From the NCBI GenBank assembly GCA_002692965.1, contig NZNC01000001.1:25592-89591 (forward strand): a DNA stretch of 64,000 bases, given 5' to 3'. Position 1 is the first letter of the stretch. Every line of letters begins with the position of its first letter. The position numbers and the translations under genes were made by a program. The notes below the pieces were generated by a model. The model was given only the letters and a program-made list of their open reading frames with translations. It was not told where the DNA came from and did no database searches. This DNA is from Haliea sp. (lineage in GTDB: Bacteria > Pseudomonadota > Gammaproteobacteria > Pseudomonadales > Halieaceae). Below, one piece after another: positions 1 to 10,572 of this stretch.

Positions 1-530
1 ACGACGTGGCGCAGGGCGCTCTGGGCCGCGTGCTGCAGGGAGTTCTCCGGGTCTCGCACCCGCAGGACAAAACTGGTGGGGTCGTCGATCACGTACTGCA
101 CGGACATGCGCACCTCGACGATGTTCTCGTCCTGGGTCAGCATGATTTCGCGGAAGCTGGCCGCGCGGACACGGGTCGTGTTGACCTTGATGACCTCGTC
201 AATCAGCGGCGGATTCCACTGCAGGCCCGGCTGCACCGTGTCGTAGTATTTGCCGAAGCGCAGCACGACCGCGCGCTCCTGCTCGTCCACCTGGTAGAGA
301 CCCAGCAGCGCCCAGACTGCCACCGCAACCAGCGCCAGCACACCCAGCAGGCTGCCCGAAACTCCGCGACCACCGCCGCTGCCACCACTGCGGCGACCGC
401 CGCCAAACAGGCCACCGAGGCGCTCCTGGAGTTTTTTCAGGGCCTCATCCAGATCCGGGGGCCCCTGATTGCCGCCGCCCCAGGGATCCCTGGGCTTGTT
501 GTTGCCGCCACCCGGCTCGTTCCAGGCCAT
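1..530 (-). CDS. hflK: HflK, membrane protease modulator (partial, N-terminal part)
   Basis: This is the first 176 codons of HflK; the C-terminal half lies beyond the left edge. HflK and HflC form a membrane-anchored SPFH complex on the periplasmic face of the inner membrane that modulates FtsH proteolysis. The N-terminus (MAWNEPGGGNNKPRDPWGGG) is the Gly/Asn/Pro-rich cytoplasmic leader typical of the family. It is followed by one membrane helix (around residues 60-80) and then the SPFH start with the signature VDEQERAVVLRFGKY. The ATG at 530 is preceded by AGGAG. It lies 68 bases downstream of hflX on the same strand, as in Escherichia coli, where hflX-hflK-hflC are consecutive. Identification is secure; only the downstream half is unseen. 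Confidence 0.95.
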   Translation of the reverse strand, partial: MAWNEPGGGNNKPRDPWGGGNQGPPDLDEALKKLQERLGGLFGGGRRSGGSGGGRGVSGSLLGVLALVAVAVWALLGLYQVDEQERAVVLRFGKYYDTVQPGLQWNPPLIDEVIKVNTTRVRAASFREIMLTQDENIVEVRMSVQYVIDDPTSFVLRVRDPENSLQHAAQSALRHV

Positions 531-598
531 TACCGCACTCCTGTGATCAGATTCGCCGCAGTCTAACAAATTTTAACCCGGCGAGTGGACAAACCGCC

Positions 599-1870
599 TC
601 AGTGCTCCGTCGCGGACTCCGCCTTCATCAGCCGGTTCCATTCGGCGCGGGGAAGACGCACTTGCAGGCGCGCGCGACCGTCGTCGCCGAAACGCTCCTC
701 CGAGACGGCGTTGAGGCGGTAGAGGGCAGCGCGCAGACGCCCCTGTTCGGGCGCCAGCTCCAGGGACTCCTCGACCATGTCATCGCCAACGCGCTCCGCG
801 ATTGCCTGCAGGAGCAGGTCACAGCCGTCACCGCTTACCGCACTGACCCAGACACGCCAGGGCTTGCCGTCCTCGTCACGATCTATACGCGGCGGCTGCT
901 CAAGCAGATCGAGCTTGTTGAAGACCTGCAGAACGGGGACCTCGCGGGCGCCAATTTCATCCAGCACTTCCTCGACCTGGGCAATATTGTCCTCCCGCTG
1001 ATCGCTTGCCGCATCGATCACGTGCAACAGCAGATCGGCGCTGACCGTCTCCTCCAGGGTCGCCTTGAAAGCGTCCACCAGCTTGTGCGGCAGGTGGGAA
1101 ATGAAGCCCACGGTGTCGGCCAGAATCACCGGTCCCGCCTCGCCCAGCTCGAGTCGCCGGAGGGTGGGATCCAGGGTCGCGAACAGTTGATCGGCCGCGT
1201 AGACCCGGGACTCCGTCAGACGATTGAACAGCGTGGACTTGCCGGCGTTGGTGTAGCCGACCAGAGAGAGCGTGGGCACTTCCGCACGGCGCCGCGCCCG
1301 GCGGCCCTGGTCGCGCTGACGCTGAACCTTTTCCAGGCGCGCGGTAATCGCCTTGATGCGGGCACGCAGCAGGCGACGGTCGGTCTCCAGCTGCGTTTCC
1401 CCCGGGCCGCGCAGACCGATACCCCCCTTCTGCCGCTCGAGGTGGGTCCAGCCGCGCACCAGCCGGGTGCTCATGTGCCGCAGCTGCGCCAGCTCCACCT
1501 GCAACTTGCCCTCGTGGGTACGCGCCCGCTGGGCAAAGATGTCCAGGATCAGACCGGTGCGGTCGAGCACCCGGCACTGCAGGGCGCGTTCCAGGTTGCG
1601 CTCCTGGCTCGGGCTGAGGGCGTGATTGAACAGCACCACTTCAGCCTCGTGCTCGCGCACCGTGGCCAGGATTTCCTCCAGTTTGCCGGAGCCGACGAAG
1701 GTCTTGGGGTGCGGTGCATCGCGACTGCCCATGACCCAGGCCATCGGATCGGCGCCGGCAGACAGCGCCAGCTCCTCGAACTCACGGGGCTCCTCGCGCT
1801 CAATTTCTGAAGACAGGTGCAAGTGCACCAGCACGGCACGCTCGCCGGATGCAGGTCGATCGAAAAACAA
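599..1870 (-). CDS. hflX: GTPase HflX, ribosome-associated
   Basis: HflX is a GTPase that binds the 50S subunit and splits stalled or heat-damaged 70S ribosomes. The 423-residue length matches the family (E. coli 426). The N-terminal HflX domain carries GSGKLEEI and the linker motif GPGETQLETDRR. The G domain has the P-loop GYTNAGKST, the G3 motif DTVGF and the G4 motif NKLD. It follows hfq on the same strand, with hfq's stop about 60 bases upstream, in the conserved miaA-hfq-hflX-hflK order, so it is probably co-transcribed from promoters upstream of hfq. Confidence 0.97.
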   Translation of the reverse strand: MFFDRPASGERAVLVHLHLSSEIEREEPREFEELALSAGADPMAWVMGSRDAPHPKTFVGSGKLEEILATVREHEAEVVLFNHALSPSQERNLERALQCRVLDRTGLILDIFAQRARTHEGKLQVELAQLRHMSTRLVRGWTHLERQKGGIGLRGPGETQLETDRRLLRARIKAITARLEKVQRQRDQGRRARRRAEVPTLSLVGYTNAGKSTLFNRLTESRVYAADQLFATLDPTLRRLELGEAGPVILADTVGFISHLPHKLVDAFKATLEETVSADLLLHVIDAASDQREDNIAQVEEVLDEIGAREVPVLQVFNKLDLLEQPPRIDRDEDGKPWRVWVSAVSGDGCDLLLQAIAERVGDDMVEESLELAPEQGRLRAALYRLNAVSEERFGDDGRARLQVRLPRAEWNRLMKAESATEH

Positions 1871-1929
1871 GTCAGCCTCGGGAAGGAAAGCGCCCGGCGG
1901 CGCGGGTGCGCCACCGGTGGGAAGGGGGA

Positions 1930-2181
1930 TCAGCTACCGGCGTCATCGTCTTCCGGCGGGTTCTGCATGGGCAGACGCACCACACGGGACGGCACGACAG
2001 TGGAGATCGCGTGCTTGTAGACCATCTGGCTCACGGTATTTTTAAGCAGTACCACAAACTGATCGAAAGATTCGATCTGACCCTGCAGCTTGATGCCATT
2101 GACCAGATAAATGGAAACGGGGACCCGCTCCTTGCGCAATATGTTCAGATAAGGGTCTTGTAGCGTGTGCCCTTTCGACAT
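1930..2181 (-). CDS. hfq: RNA chaperone Hfq
   Basis: Hfq is the hexameric Sm-like RNA chaperone that pairs small RNAs with mRNAs. The reading frame is open further upstream, but the start is taken at the ATG at 2181, because [20 protein letters not shown] is the nearly invariant Hfq N-terminus and GAGGAGA precedes it. The Sm1 motif ([14 protein letters not shown]) and Sm2 motif ([10 protein letters not shown]) are intact, and the distal/proximal face residues (Gln8, Tyr25-like, Lys56-like, His57-like) are present. The protein has 83 residues, so the disordered acidic C-terminal tail is short (ends PPEDDDAGS), as in Pseudomonas. It sits between miaA and hflX. Confidence 0.98.
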   Translation of the reverse strand: MSKGHTLQDPYLNILRKERVPVSIYLVNGIKLQGQIESFDQFVVLLKNTVSQMVYKHAISTVVPSRVVRLPMQNPPEDDDAGS

Positions 2182-2198
2182 GATTCTCTCCTCAGGCC

Positions 2199-2213
2199 GG
2201 CTCAACTTGAGCC
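2199..2213. promoter_or_regulatory. Perfect palindrome in the hfq leader
   Basis: GGCTCAACTTGAGCC is a perfect 7+1+7 palindrome, 17 bases ahead of the hfq ATG. In the hfq mRNA it would form a small hairpin just before the ribosome-binding site, preceded by six U residues. The T-run lies 5' of the hairpin in the hfq direction, so it is not a terminator for this operon. It could be a protein-binding site or an autoregulatory leader structure (Hfq is known to control its own mRNA in E. coli); that role is inference. Confidence 0.4.
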
Positions 2214-2299
2214 AAAAAATGATGAATGAAAAGTACGTACCTCTGTTGATCGCGCCAGCGCGACCAGGGTCTGGGCCGTCTCCGGTTGCCACCTGGCCT

Positions 2300-2328
2300 A
2301 TTATAGATCAGGAACCCGGGTTGGTTGG
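2300..2328 (-). promoter_or_regulatory. Possible hfq promoter at the miaA 3' end
   Basis: On the minus strand a perfect TATAAT lies at 2305-2300, at the very end of miaA and about 120 bases ahead of hfq. No good -35 element is visible at the right spacing (CCAACC or similar). E. coli hfq is also served by promoters inside and near miaA, which makes an internal promoter plausible here. Confidence 0.35.
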
Positions 2329-3339
2329 GGCAATATCCAGAGAGTTCAAGGCAGCTTCGAGCAGTTTTTTCACTTTTGGTGAATTTTTCCCCGCCACGTC
2401 CACTGCCGACACACCCGGCTGGTCTGACCCTGCCGGAACGGAAACGTTCCCCGCGCTGTCGGTCAAAAACCAGGCCAGACCGTGCCACTTGCGCAGCCAG
2501 GTCAACTGGCGCTTAGCCAGCTGTCGTGTCGCGGCTATCCCGCGCTCGACCGCCTCCTCCAGGGTGCATTCGCCGGCCAGGTGTTGCCAGAGCTGCCGGT
2601 AGCCCACTGCGCGGATCGCCGGCAGGTCCGGGTGCAGGTCACCGCGCCGGTAGAGCGCGCCGACCTCTTCCAGCAACCCCGCCGCCAGCATCTGCCGGAA
2701 ACGCAGGTCGATGCGCCGGTGCAGCAGCCCGCGATCCGCGGGGCAGACCGCCAGCTGACTGACCCGATAGGCGGCAGCGGGAGGGGCTTGCTCACCGGTC
2801 CGCGCCTGCCAGGCACTCAGGGGGATACCGCTGGCACGGTAGACCTCCAGGGCGCGACTGATACGCTGGGAATGATTGGGGTGAATACGCGCCGCGACCT
2901 GCGGGTCGACGGCAGCCAGCTCCGCGTGCAGCGCGGGCCAGCCCTCACGCTCGGCCCGACGGGCAATCGCCTCGCGCTCGACCGGGTCGCTCGCGGGCAT
3001 ATCCGCGAGCCCCTCGAGGAAGGCGCGGAAATAGAGCATGGTGCCGCCCACCAGGATCGGCAACCGACCGCGGGCGACGATTTCGGCGCAACAGCGCGCG
3101 GCGTCCACGGCAAACTGTGCCGCAGAGTAGCTTTCCGAGGGATCGCGAATATCCACCAAGTGATGTGGGTAGTCCGGCTTGGCCGTGCCGATGTCCATGC
3201 CCCGGTAGACCAGCGCGGAATCCACACTGACCAGCTCGCCATTGAGGCGCTCCGCCAGCGCGATCGCCAAGTCGGTCTTGCCGGCGGCGGTCGGCCCCAT
3301 CACGCAGACCAGGCGCGGCCGCAAGTCGGTGGATGACAT
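2308..3339 (-). CDS. miaA: tRNA dimethylallyltransferase MiaA
   Basis: MiaA transfers a dimethylallyl group to A37 of tRNAs reading UNN codons, the first step of ms2i6A formation. The P-loop [11 protein letters not shown] and the motif [17 protein letters not shown], which binds the isoprenoid donor and tRNA, are near the N-terminus. The ATG at 3339 is preferred because GGGGGC is correctly spaced for it. A GTG at 3345, overlapping the mutL stop as GTGA, would add two residues. The length (about 343 residues) is normal, though the C-terminal ~30 residues rich in Val/Pro/Ser look like a lineage-specific extension. It is translationally coupled to mutL. Confidence 0.97.
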   Translation of the reverse strand: MSSTDLRPRLVCVMGPTAAGKTDLAIALAERLNGELVSVDSALVYRGMDIGTAKPDYPHHLVDIRDPSESYSAAQFAVDAARCCAEIVARGRLPILVGGTMLYFRAFLEGLADMPASDPVEREAIARRAEREGWPALHAELAAVDPQVAARIHPNHSQRISRALEVYRASGIPLSAWQARTGEQAPPAAAYRVSQLAVCPADRGLLHRRIDLRFRQMLAAGLLEEVGALYRRGDLHPDLPAIRAVGYRQLWQHLAGECTLEEAVERGIAATRQLAKRQLTWLRKWHGLAWFLTDSAGNVSVPAGSDQPGVSAVDVAGKNSPKVKKLLEAALNSLDIAPTNPGS

Positions 3340-3341
3340 GC

Positions 3342-5165
3342 TCACCGCCCCCGCAAGAACAGGCGGTCGAGATCCTCCAGGCCCAGCTGGGTCCAGGTGG
3401 GGCGGCCGTGGTTACACTGGCCGGCGCGCTCGGTGGCCTCCATGTCCCGCAACAGGGCATTCATTTCCGGGACTGTCAGCCTGCGGTTGGCACGCACCGA
3501 GCCATGGCAGGCCATGGTCGAGAGAATCTCGTCCAGGTGTGCCTCGATACGGTCGGAGCTGCCGTACTCCGCCAGGTCCGCCAGCACGTCGCGCACCAGG
3601 GCCGGAATATCGGCGTCACGCAGGGCTACCGGCACCTGGCGAATCATCAACGACTCCTCGCCAGCCACCTCGAGCACCAGACCCAGGTCGCTGAACAGGG
3701 CGGCGTGGTCACTGGCCAGGCGCACCTCGCGCTGACTGACCGCCATCGCCTGGGGCACCAGCAGCGGCTGGCTGCGAACCCCCTCGCTGGCGCGGGAGGC
3801 CTTGAGCCGCTCGTAGGTAATGCGCTCGTGGGCGGCATGCATATCCACCAGCACCAGTCCGTGGGCATTCTCCGCCAGAATGTAAATGCCCTTGAGCTGG
3901 GCCAGGGCATAGCCCAGGGGGGGCACCTCCTCGGGCGCGGCCTGCTCCGGCAGGCCCGCCGCAGGCGGGTGCAGCCCGGCATAGCTGCGCACCTGCTCCA
4001 GCGCCAGCCCGGGGGCCGGGACCGGCGAGGGGCGATAGGCCGCAGGCCCGGGCGCCGGCGGCGCACCCCAGGACAGGCCGGGCTGACGTGCCACCTCCCC
4101 GGTTTCCGTATCCACCGCCAGCCCTTCCGCGGTGCGCACCGGCGGCGCGGCCGTCTCCGGGCGGACCTCCGCCAGGGCCCGATGCAGGGTGCCGAAGACG
4201 CACTGGTGCACTGCGCGACTGTCCCGGAAGCGCACTTCGTGCTTGCCGGGGTGCACATTGACATCCACCTGCGCCGGGTCGAGCTCGAGGAACAGCACAA
4301 AGGCGGGGTGGCGGCCGTGATAGAGCACGTCGCGATACGCCTGCTTGACGGCGTGGGCGATCAGTTTGTCGCGGATCACCCGGCCATTGACGAAAAAGTA
4401 CTGCGAATCGGCCTGGCTGCGGGAGAAGGTGGGCAGACCCACCCAGCCCCAGAGGCGCAGATCCGTGCGCTCGCTGTCCAGGTGGATCGACTGCTCCATG
4501 AAAGCTGGCCCGCACACGGCCGCCACGCGACGGCGGGCCTGAACTTCATCCAGGGCGGGCTTCAGCGCGTGCACCACGCGGCCATTGTGACGCAGGGTGA
4601 AGCCCACCTCGAAGCGCGACAGCGCCAGGCGCTTGACCACTTCCTCCAGGTGCCCGAACTCGGTCTTTTCGGTGCGCAGGAACTTGCGCCGCGCCGGCGT
4701 ATTGAAGAACAGATCGCGCACCTCGACGGTGGTACCACGGGGGTGGGGCGCAGGGCGCACCTCGACCTGCATGTCGCGGCCCTCGCACAGCGCCGAGCAG
4801 CCCTCGCTACTGTCCTCCCGGTGGTTGGTGGTCAGCGTCAGGCGCGAAACCGAGCCGATACTTGCCAGGGCCTCGCCGCGAAAGCCGAGGCTGCCCACCT
4901 GTTCCAGATCTTCCAGGCTGCGGATCTTGCTGGTGGCGTGGCGCGCCAGGGCCAGGGGCAGGTCATCGGGCTCCATGCCCTGGCCATTGTCACGCACGCG
5001 AATCAGCTGGACGCCGCCAGCCTCGACGTCGATATCAATGCGGGTGGCGCCCGCATCCAGGCTGTTCTCGAGGATTTCCTTGACCACGGAAGCGGGGCGC
5101 TCCACCACCTCGCCGGCGGCGATCTGGTTGGCGAGCCTCGTGCTGAGGCGATGAATTCGGGGCAT
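3342..5165 (-). CDS. mutL: DNA mismatch repair protein MutL
   Basis: MutL links mismatch recognition by MutS to MutH/UvrD-dependent strand removal. The N-terminal GHKL ATPase is intact: [18 protein letters not shown] with the catalytic Glu, DNGQGM, and the ATP-lid motif [14 protein letters not shown] proline/alanine-rich linker spans roughly residues 340-410, and the C-terminal dimerization domain follows. The protein has 607 residues, close to the E. coli enzyme (615). It lies between amiB and miaA, the universal gammaproteobacterial arrangement, and its stop overlaps the miaA start region. Confidence 0.97.
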   Translation of the reverse strand: MPRIHRLSTRLANQIAAGEVVERPASVVKEILENSLDAGATRIDIDVEAGGVQLIRVRDNGQGMEPDDLPLALARHATSKIRSLEDLEQVGSLGFRGEALASIGSVSRLTLTTNHREDSSEGCSALCEGRDMQVEVRPAPHPRGTTVEVRDLFFNTPARRKFLRTEKTEFGHLEEVVKRLALSRFEVGFTLRHNGRVVHALKPALDEVQARRRVAAVCGPAFMEQSIHLDSERTDLRLWGWVGLPTFSRSQADSQYFFVNGRVIRDKLIAHAVKQAYRDVLYHGRHPAFVLFLELDPAQVDVNVHPGKHEVRFRDSRAVHQCVFGTLHRALAEVRPETAAPPVRTAEGLAVDTETGEVARQPGLSWGAPPAPGPAAYRPSPVPAPGLALEQVRSYAGLHPPAAGLPEQAAPEEVPPLGYALAQLKGIYILAENAHGLVLVDMHAAHERITYERLKASRASEGVRSQPLLVPQAMAVSQREVRLASDHAALFSDLGLVLEVAGEESLMIRQVPVALRDADIPALVRDVLADLAEYGSSDRIEAHLDEILSTMACHGSVRANRRLTVPEMNALLRDMEATERAGQCNHGRPTWTQLGLEDLDRLFLRGR

Positions 5166-5185
5166 GGGCGATTGCGGCGTGGTTG

Positions 5186-6505
5186 TCAGGTAGCGGGGAT
5201 TTTCAGCGTCTGGCCGACCAGGATGCGCGAACCGTTGAGGCCGTTGTGGGCGCGCAGATCGTTGACCGACACATTGAAGCGCTGGGCGATGTCGGACAGT
5301 GTATCACCCCGGGCGATGACATACTCCTGCCCGCCCTGCTCCTTCTGCCAGGCGAGCAACGTGCCCGCCGGCGGACTGTAGAGGAACCAGTCGCGAATCC
5401 CGGCTTGAATCGCCTGGGCCACCTTGCGCTGGTAGTCCCGGGTGGCCAGCTTGCTGGCCTCACCCGGATTGGAGATAAAGCCGGTCTCGACCAGGATCGA
5501 GGGAATATCCGGCGATTTGAGCACGGCGAAGCCCGCCTGCTCGACATTGCGCTTGTGCAGGCGGGCAATGGTATCCATGCGCCGGAGCACCTTGTCGCCG
5601 ACGCGAGCGCTGTGGTCCAGGGTGCTGGTCATGGACAGGTCGGCGAGTACCCCCGCGAGCACGTCGTCCTTGTCGGAGAGCCGCACACCCCCGACCAGAT
5701 CCGCTTCGTTCTCCCGCTGGGCCAGGTAGGAGGCCGTGGTGGAGCTGGCACCGCGGGTGGACAGCATGTACACCGAGGCACCGTTGGCTTCCCGCCGCTT
5801 GAAGGCATCGGCGTGAATCGAGACGAACAGGTCCGCCTGGCGCTGGCGGGCCAGGTCCCGCCGCCCCTTCAAGGAGATATAGTAGTCACCGGTACGAATC
5901 AGCGTCGGGAAAAACCCGCTGTCCTGCTCCAGCAGTTTGTGCAGTTCCTTCGAGATGGCCAGAACCACATCCTTTTCGCGCAGGCGATTGGGCCCGATGG
6001 CGCCGGGGTCCTCGCCGCCGTGACCGGCATCAATCGCCACGATAATATCGCGGCGGGCCGAGACGTCGGCCCGCTTCACTACGGCGGGAGCCGCTTCGGC
6101 GGGCCGCGGCGAGCGATCGTAGAGGTCGAGCACCAGGCGATCACCCGCCTGCTCGTTGGCCTTGAGCAGGAAGCTGCGGGGGTCCACCGCGGTTTTCAGG
6201 TCAAAAACCACCCGCAGATCATAACCTTCGCGGATTCCCGAGCGCACCAGGCTGACCGGCGTATCCGCCAGCTCCAGCTGTTCCAGAGCGGCCGTCGACA
6301 GTGTCGTGCGCTGAATATCCACGACAACGCGATCCGGCGACTCCAGGGTCAGGACCCGGTGTTCCGCCGGCGCCGTCAGGTCGAAGACCACCCGTGTGTG
6401 GTCGGGCGCACGCCACAGGCGCACGTCGCGCACCTCGGCCGCGAAGGCGGCGCTCGCCAGCGCGCCGCACAGACAGCACAAGAGCAAGCCTGCCAAGCGC
6501 CTCAT
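5186..6505 (-). CDS. amiB: N-acetylmuramoyl-L-alanine amidase, AMIN-amidase_3-LysM
   Basis: This periplasmic zinc amidase cleaves the bond between MurNAc and the peptide stem during daughter-cell separation. The start at 6505 ([22 protein letters not shown]) gives a clean signal peptide and sits 1 base after the tsaE TGA; the frame is open further upstream, but that stretch overlaps tsaE. An AMIN domain (residues ~25-125) is followed by an amidase_3 domain with [20 protein letters not shown] and an [13 protein letters not shown] segment. The C-terminus is a LysM module ([22 protein letters not shown]). AMIN plus LysM is the AmiB type of Vibrio and Pseudomonas. The gene order tsaE-amiB-mutL confirms it. 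Confidence 0.95.
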   Translation of the reverse strand: MRRLAGLLLCCLCGALASAAFAAEVRDVRLWRAPDHTRVVFDLTAPAEHRVLTLESPDRVVVDIQRTTLSTAALEQLELADTPVSLVRSGIREGYDLRVVFDLKTAVDPRSFLLKANEQAGDRLVLDLYDRSPRPAEAAPAVVKRADVSARRDIIVAIDAGHGGEDPGAIGPNRLREKDVVLAISKELHKLLEQDSGFFPTLIRTGDYYISLKGRRDLARQRQADLFVSIHADAFKRREANGASVYMLSTRGASSTTASYLAQRENEADLVGGVRLSDKDDVLAGVLADLSMTSTLDHSARVGDKVLRRMDTIARLHKRNVEQAGFAVLKSPDIPSILVETGFISNPGEASKLATRDYQRKVAQAIQAGIRDWFLYSPPAGTLLAWQKEQGGQEYVIARGDTLSDIAQRFNVSVNDLRAHNGLNGSRILVGQTLKIPAT

Positions 6506-6506
6506 G

Positions 6507-7025
6507 TCAACGCCGATCCTGCGCATCGTCCGGCGACTCCTCCTGGCCCAACCAGCCATCCAAGACCTCGGCCCCTTCCGGGGAGATTGCAACGGTTTCC
6601 AACCTGCGCCCGACACCGTCGAGGCGCAGTGTAATGACCAGATCGGGCCGGGGCAAAACCCCCTCACCGCGCTCCGGCCACTCCACCAGGCACAGGGCGT
6701 GGCCATCCAGGTAGTCGCGTATACCCATGAACTCCAGCTCCCCGGGGTCGCCCAGGCGATACAGATCGAAGTGATACACCGGCCCAGTGGACAAGTCATA
6801 GGGCTCGACCAGGGTATAGGTCGGACTCTTCACCGCCCCGGAGTGACCCAGGGCGCGCAACAGACCGCGCACCAGCGTGGTTTTGCCGGCCCCCAGGTCA
6901 CCGCGGAGGAAAATCAGCAGAGCGCGGGACGCCAGCGCGGCAGCCAGGCCTCCACCCGCCGCCACCGTGGCCGCTTCGTCAGATAGCCAGCAACTGCCCC
7001 GGGCAACCCCCTGATACGCCGTCAT
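6507..7025 (-). CDS. tsaE: tRNA threonylcarbamoyladenosine synthesis ATPase TsaE
   Basis: TsaE is the P-loop ATPase that works with TsaB/TsaD in making t6A37 on ANN-decoding tRNAs. GDLGAGKTTLVRGLL is the Walker A segment, SPTYTLVEPY is the switch-like loop, and FDLYRL and CLVEWPERG are family signatures. The ATG at 7025 overlaps the nnr stop (ATGA), so translation is probably coupled. The 172-residue protein is slightly longer than the E. coli one (153) through an acidic C-terminal tail. Confidence 0.96.
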   Translation of the reverse strand: MTAYQGVARGSCWLSDEAATVAAGGGLAAALASRALLIFLRGDLGAGKTTLVRGLLRALGHSGAVKSPTYTLVEPYDLSTGPVYHFDLYRLGDPGELEFMGIRDYLDGHALCLVEWPERGEGVLPRPDLVITLRLDGVGRRLETVAISPEGAEVLDGWLGQEESPDDAQDRR

Positions 7026-8512
7026 CCCAGGTACCTGCGCAGGGGCAGCATGAGATCCGACGCCAGCAGGCCGCGCTGGCCGCCTGCGGCCGCCTGATCG
7101 GCGGCGGCCCCGTGAAGGGCCACGCCCAGGCCCGCCGTTTCCAGGGGAGAGAGCCCTTGCGCCAGCAAGCCACCCAGCAGCCCGGAAAGAACATCGCCCA
7201 TGCCCCCACTGGCCATGCCGGGGTTGCCGTAATCGGACAGCAGGCCTGTCTCGCCATCGGTCAGCACACTGCCGTTTCCCTTGAGCAGGGCAACACCGCC
7301 CCACTGCCGCTGAAGCGACGCCACGGCGGCAAAACGGTCCGCCTGCAACGAGGCTGTCGACGCGCCCAACAGGCGGGCCGCCTCGCCCGGGTGAGGCGTC
7401 AGGATATGCCCGGCGTCATGGGCGCGCAGCCAGTCGGCCCGGGAGGCCAGCAGATTGAGGGCATCCGCATCCAGCACCGTGGGCAGATTGGCTGCCAGGG
7501 CGGCCTGCAGCAACTGCTGCCCCCAGGGCCCCTGCCCCAGGCCGGGCCCGATCACCACAACATCCGCAGCTTCCAGCAGGGGCATCAGGTCCGCGCCGTT
7601 GCGCACCGCCTGACCCATCGCTTCCGGGCGGCGGGCCAACAGTCCGGGCAGGTGCGCTTCCCGAGTGGCAACCCGCACCAGACCGGCACCGCTGCGCAGG
7701 GCGGCCTCCGCCGCCATCAGCGCGGCTCCCCCCATGCCGTGGTCACCACCAATCACCAGCACAGTGCCGAAATGCCCCTTGTGGGCCGAGGGCAACCTCG
7801 CCGGCCAGGCTGCGAGCAAGGCCTCCAGGGAAAGGCGGCGCCAGGGCGCCACCTCCCCGGCGAAAGTCTCCGGCGGCACCGCCAGGTCATTGAGCAGCAG
7901 TGCGCCGCAGCACTCGGGACCGGAGAGGGTAAACAGCCCGCGCTTGAACGCGATGAAAGTGACCGTGAGATCGGCACGTACCGCATCGCCGAGAATCCGG
8001 CCAGTATTGGCGCAGAGCCCGGAGGGAATATCCAGGGCCAGCACGGGCAGACCCGACTGATTGCACTCGGCGATGGCCTGCGCTGCGGGCGCACGTACCT
8101 CGCCACCCAGCCCGGTGCCCAGCATGCCGTCAACCAGCACGCCCCGGGGCTGCAGGCAGCCAGAGCGCCAGGGCGCCATAGGCACGCCGGCATCGCGCGC
8201 CTGCTCGTGGGCCCGGGCAGCGTCCCCTTTTAACCGGGCGGGTTCCGCCAACTGCCAGACCTGCACTGGCAGGCCGCGCTTGTGCGCCTGCTCGGCCAGC
8301 AGATAACCGTCACCGCCGTTGTTGCCACTGCCGCAGAGCACCTGGAGCCGGTCCGTTTCCGGCCAGCGCTCCAGCAGAGCCGACAGCGCCGCCGACGCCG
8401 CCCGCGACATGAGAATGCCACCGGGGATCCCCAGCTCGCCAGTTGCCCGGGCATCCAGCGCCCGCGTCTCTTCCGCACTGTAGAGTGCCTCGAGTTCTCG
8501 CCAGTCGAACAT
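7022..8512 (-). CDS. nnr: Bifunctional NAD(P)HX epimerase/dehydratase
   Basis: This enzyme repairs hydrated NAD(P)H. The N-terminal epimerase (YjeF_N, residues ~10-215) has CGSGNNGGDGYLLA, and the C-terminal ADP-dependent dehydratase (ribokinase-like, residues ~225-490) has HKGHFGTVLVIGGDHGMGGA, VIGPGLGQGPWG, LTPHPGEAARLLG and GNPGMASGGMGDVLSG. The start is placed at ATG 8512 (MFDWRELEALYSAEETRALD) behind AAGGGGCAA. The length of 496 residues fits the fused form (E. coli 515). Expression is divergent from queG, as in many gammaproteobacteria. Confidence 0.95.
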   Translation of the reverse strand: MFDWRELEALYSAEETRALDARATGELGIPGGILMSRAASAALSALLERWPETDRLQVLCGSGNNGGDGYLLAEQAHKRGLPVQVWQLAEPARLKGDAARAHEQARDAGVPMAPWRSGCLQPRGVLVDGMLGTGLGGEVRAPAAQAIAECNQSGLPVLALDIPSGLCANTGRILGDAVRADLTVTFIAFKRGLFTLSGPECCGALLLNDLAVPPETFAGEVAPWRRLSLEALLAAWPARLPSAHKGHFGTVLVIGGDHGMGGAALMAAEAALRSGAGLVRVATREAHLPGLLARRPEAMGQAVRNGADLMPLLEAADVVVIGPGLGQGPWGQQLLQAALAANLPTVLDADALNLLASRADWLRAHDAGHILTPHPGEAARLLGASTASLQADRFAAVASLQRQWGGVALLKGNGSVLTDGETGLLSDYGNPGMASGGMGDVLSGLLGGLLAQGLSPLETAGLGVALHGAAADQAAAGGQRGLLASDLMLPLRRYLG

Positions 8513-8626
8513 TTGCCCCTTGCCCTTTCCGGGTTTCAACACTTGCCACTGCATCCTGCTAGACTGTGCGCTCCGGGCGCCACACGGCGTGATTATAGAT
8601 TCCCCAACCGCTCGCAGCCCAGCCCC

Positions 8627-9685
<1,059 letters not shown>

Positions 9686-9727
9686 CCCCTGCGACACGCC
9701 AGCGACCCGGCAATCGGCCGCTAGGAG

Positions 9728-10438
9728 CTAGGACTTCTCTTCCCGCTCGCCCGCCGGCAGGACCGTCGGGTCACTGATCATCTCCGCCACGCCCCGCTCG
9801 GCCGACGGCGGCGGGTGATGCACCACACGGAAGACGATATCGTGGAAGCGCACTTCGTCGGCGTGCTGAAGCTGCGTGCGGCTACGCAGACGGCGCCCGT
9901 TGATCACGGTGCCATTGGACGAGTTGAGGTCCTCAATGAATAGCCCACCGTCCTGCAGGTCCAGGCGGGCATGCTGGCGTGAGACCTGGGGGCTGACCAC
10001 GGCAATATCTGACTCCAGCGAACGGCCCATGACCACGCTGCGATCGATACCGAAGCTGAGCCCGGCCAGGGGCCCGGTCTCCGCAGACAGTACCCAGGTA
10101 AAGCGCGAGACGGGTTCCGACTGCCCGGCGGCGCCCGCCTGGCGGCGATCGTTGAGCGGGGGAATATTGGACAGCACCCGACGCTCCTGGAAGGGTGGCG
10201 TGCGCTCGACGCCTCCCGGGGTCAGGTCATACAGCCAGGCCAGGACAAAGGCCAGCGGAAAACCCACCACCGCCAGCACAGACAGTAGTTGAAGCCCCTG
10301 CTCCCGATCCATGCCCAGAATGGGCAGAAGCACCCAGGCCAACTGCAGTACGAGCCAGGCCGCCAGCAAGTACCACAGGCAGGCCCGCAGCACCTTGCGG
10401 CGTCGCAGTTCACGGTAGAAGGCTTTCAGACCCGACAT
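9728..10438 (-). CDS. Membrane protein with C-terminal FHA domain
   Basis: The protein starts at ATG 10438 behind GAGGGGGGC. Residues ~1-70 begin FYRELRRRKVLRACLWYLL and contain two hydrophobic helices; this resembles the 'KRRNVxR' membrane module found in front of TPR or cyclase domains in many proteobacterial proteins. Residues ~120-210 form an FHA domain with GRSLESDIAV, SRQHARL and NSSNGTVINGRRL, all the residues needed for phosphothreonine binding. It therefore probably recruits a phosphorylated partner to the inner membrane. No Ser/Thr kinase lies next to it, so the partner is unknown. It stands alone between queG and orn, convergent with queG. Confidence 0.85.
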   Translation of the reverse strand: MSGLKAFYRELRRRKVLRACLWYLLAAWLVLQLAWVLLPILGMDREQGLQLLSVLAVVGFPLAFVLAWLYDLTPGGVERTPPFQERRVLSNIPPLNDRRQAGAAGQSEPVSRFTWVLSAETGPLAGLSFGIDRSVVMGRSLESDIAVVSPQVSRQHARLDLQDGGLFIEDLNSSNGTVINGRRLRSRTQLQHADEVRFHDIVFRVVHHPPPSAERGVAEMISDPTVLPAGEREEKS

Positions 10439-10572
10439 TCCCGCCCCCCTCACCCGGTCCCCGCGGGCACCGGCACTTGTTTTCCCCACGACAGGTTGGC
10501 ATGCCCGCCCGGACCTATTGAAGCAGGAGAACGCAAAACTGCCAACCAGTCTGCATTTTTGGCGGCACCCGT

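Noticed and set aside
3333..5381. Plus-strand open frame opposite mutL.
   Set aside because: MutL motifs on the minus strand are decisive; the other frame has no recognisable features.
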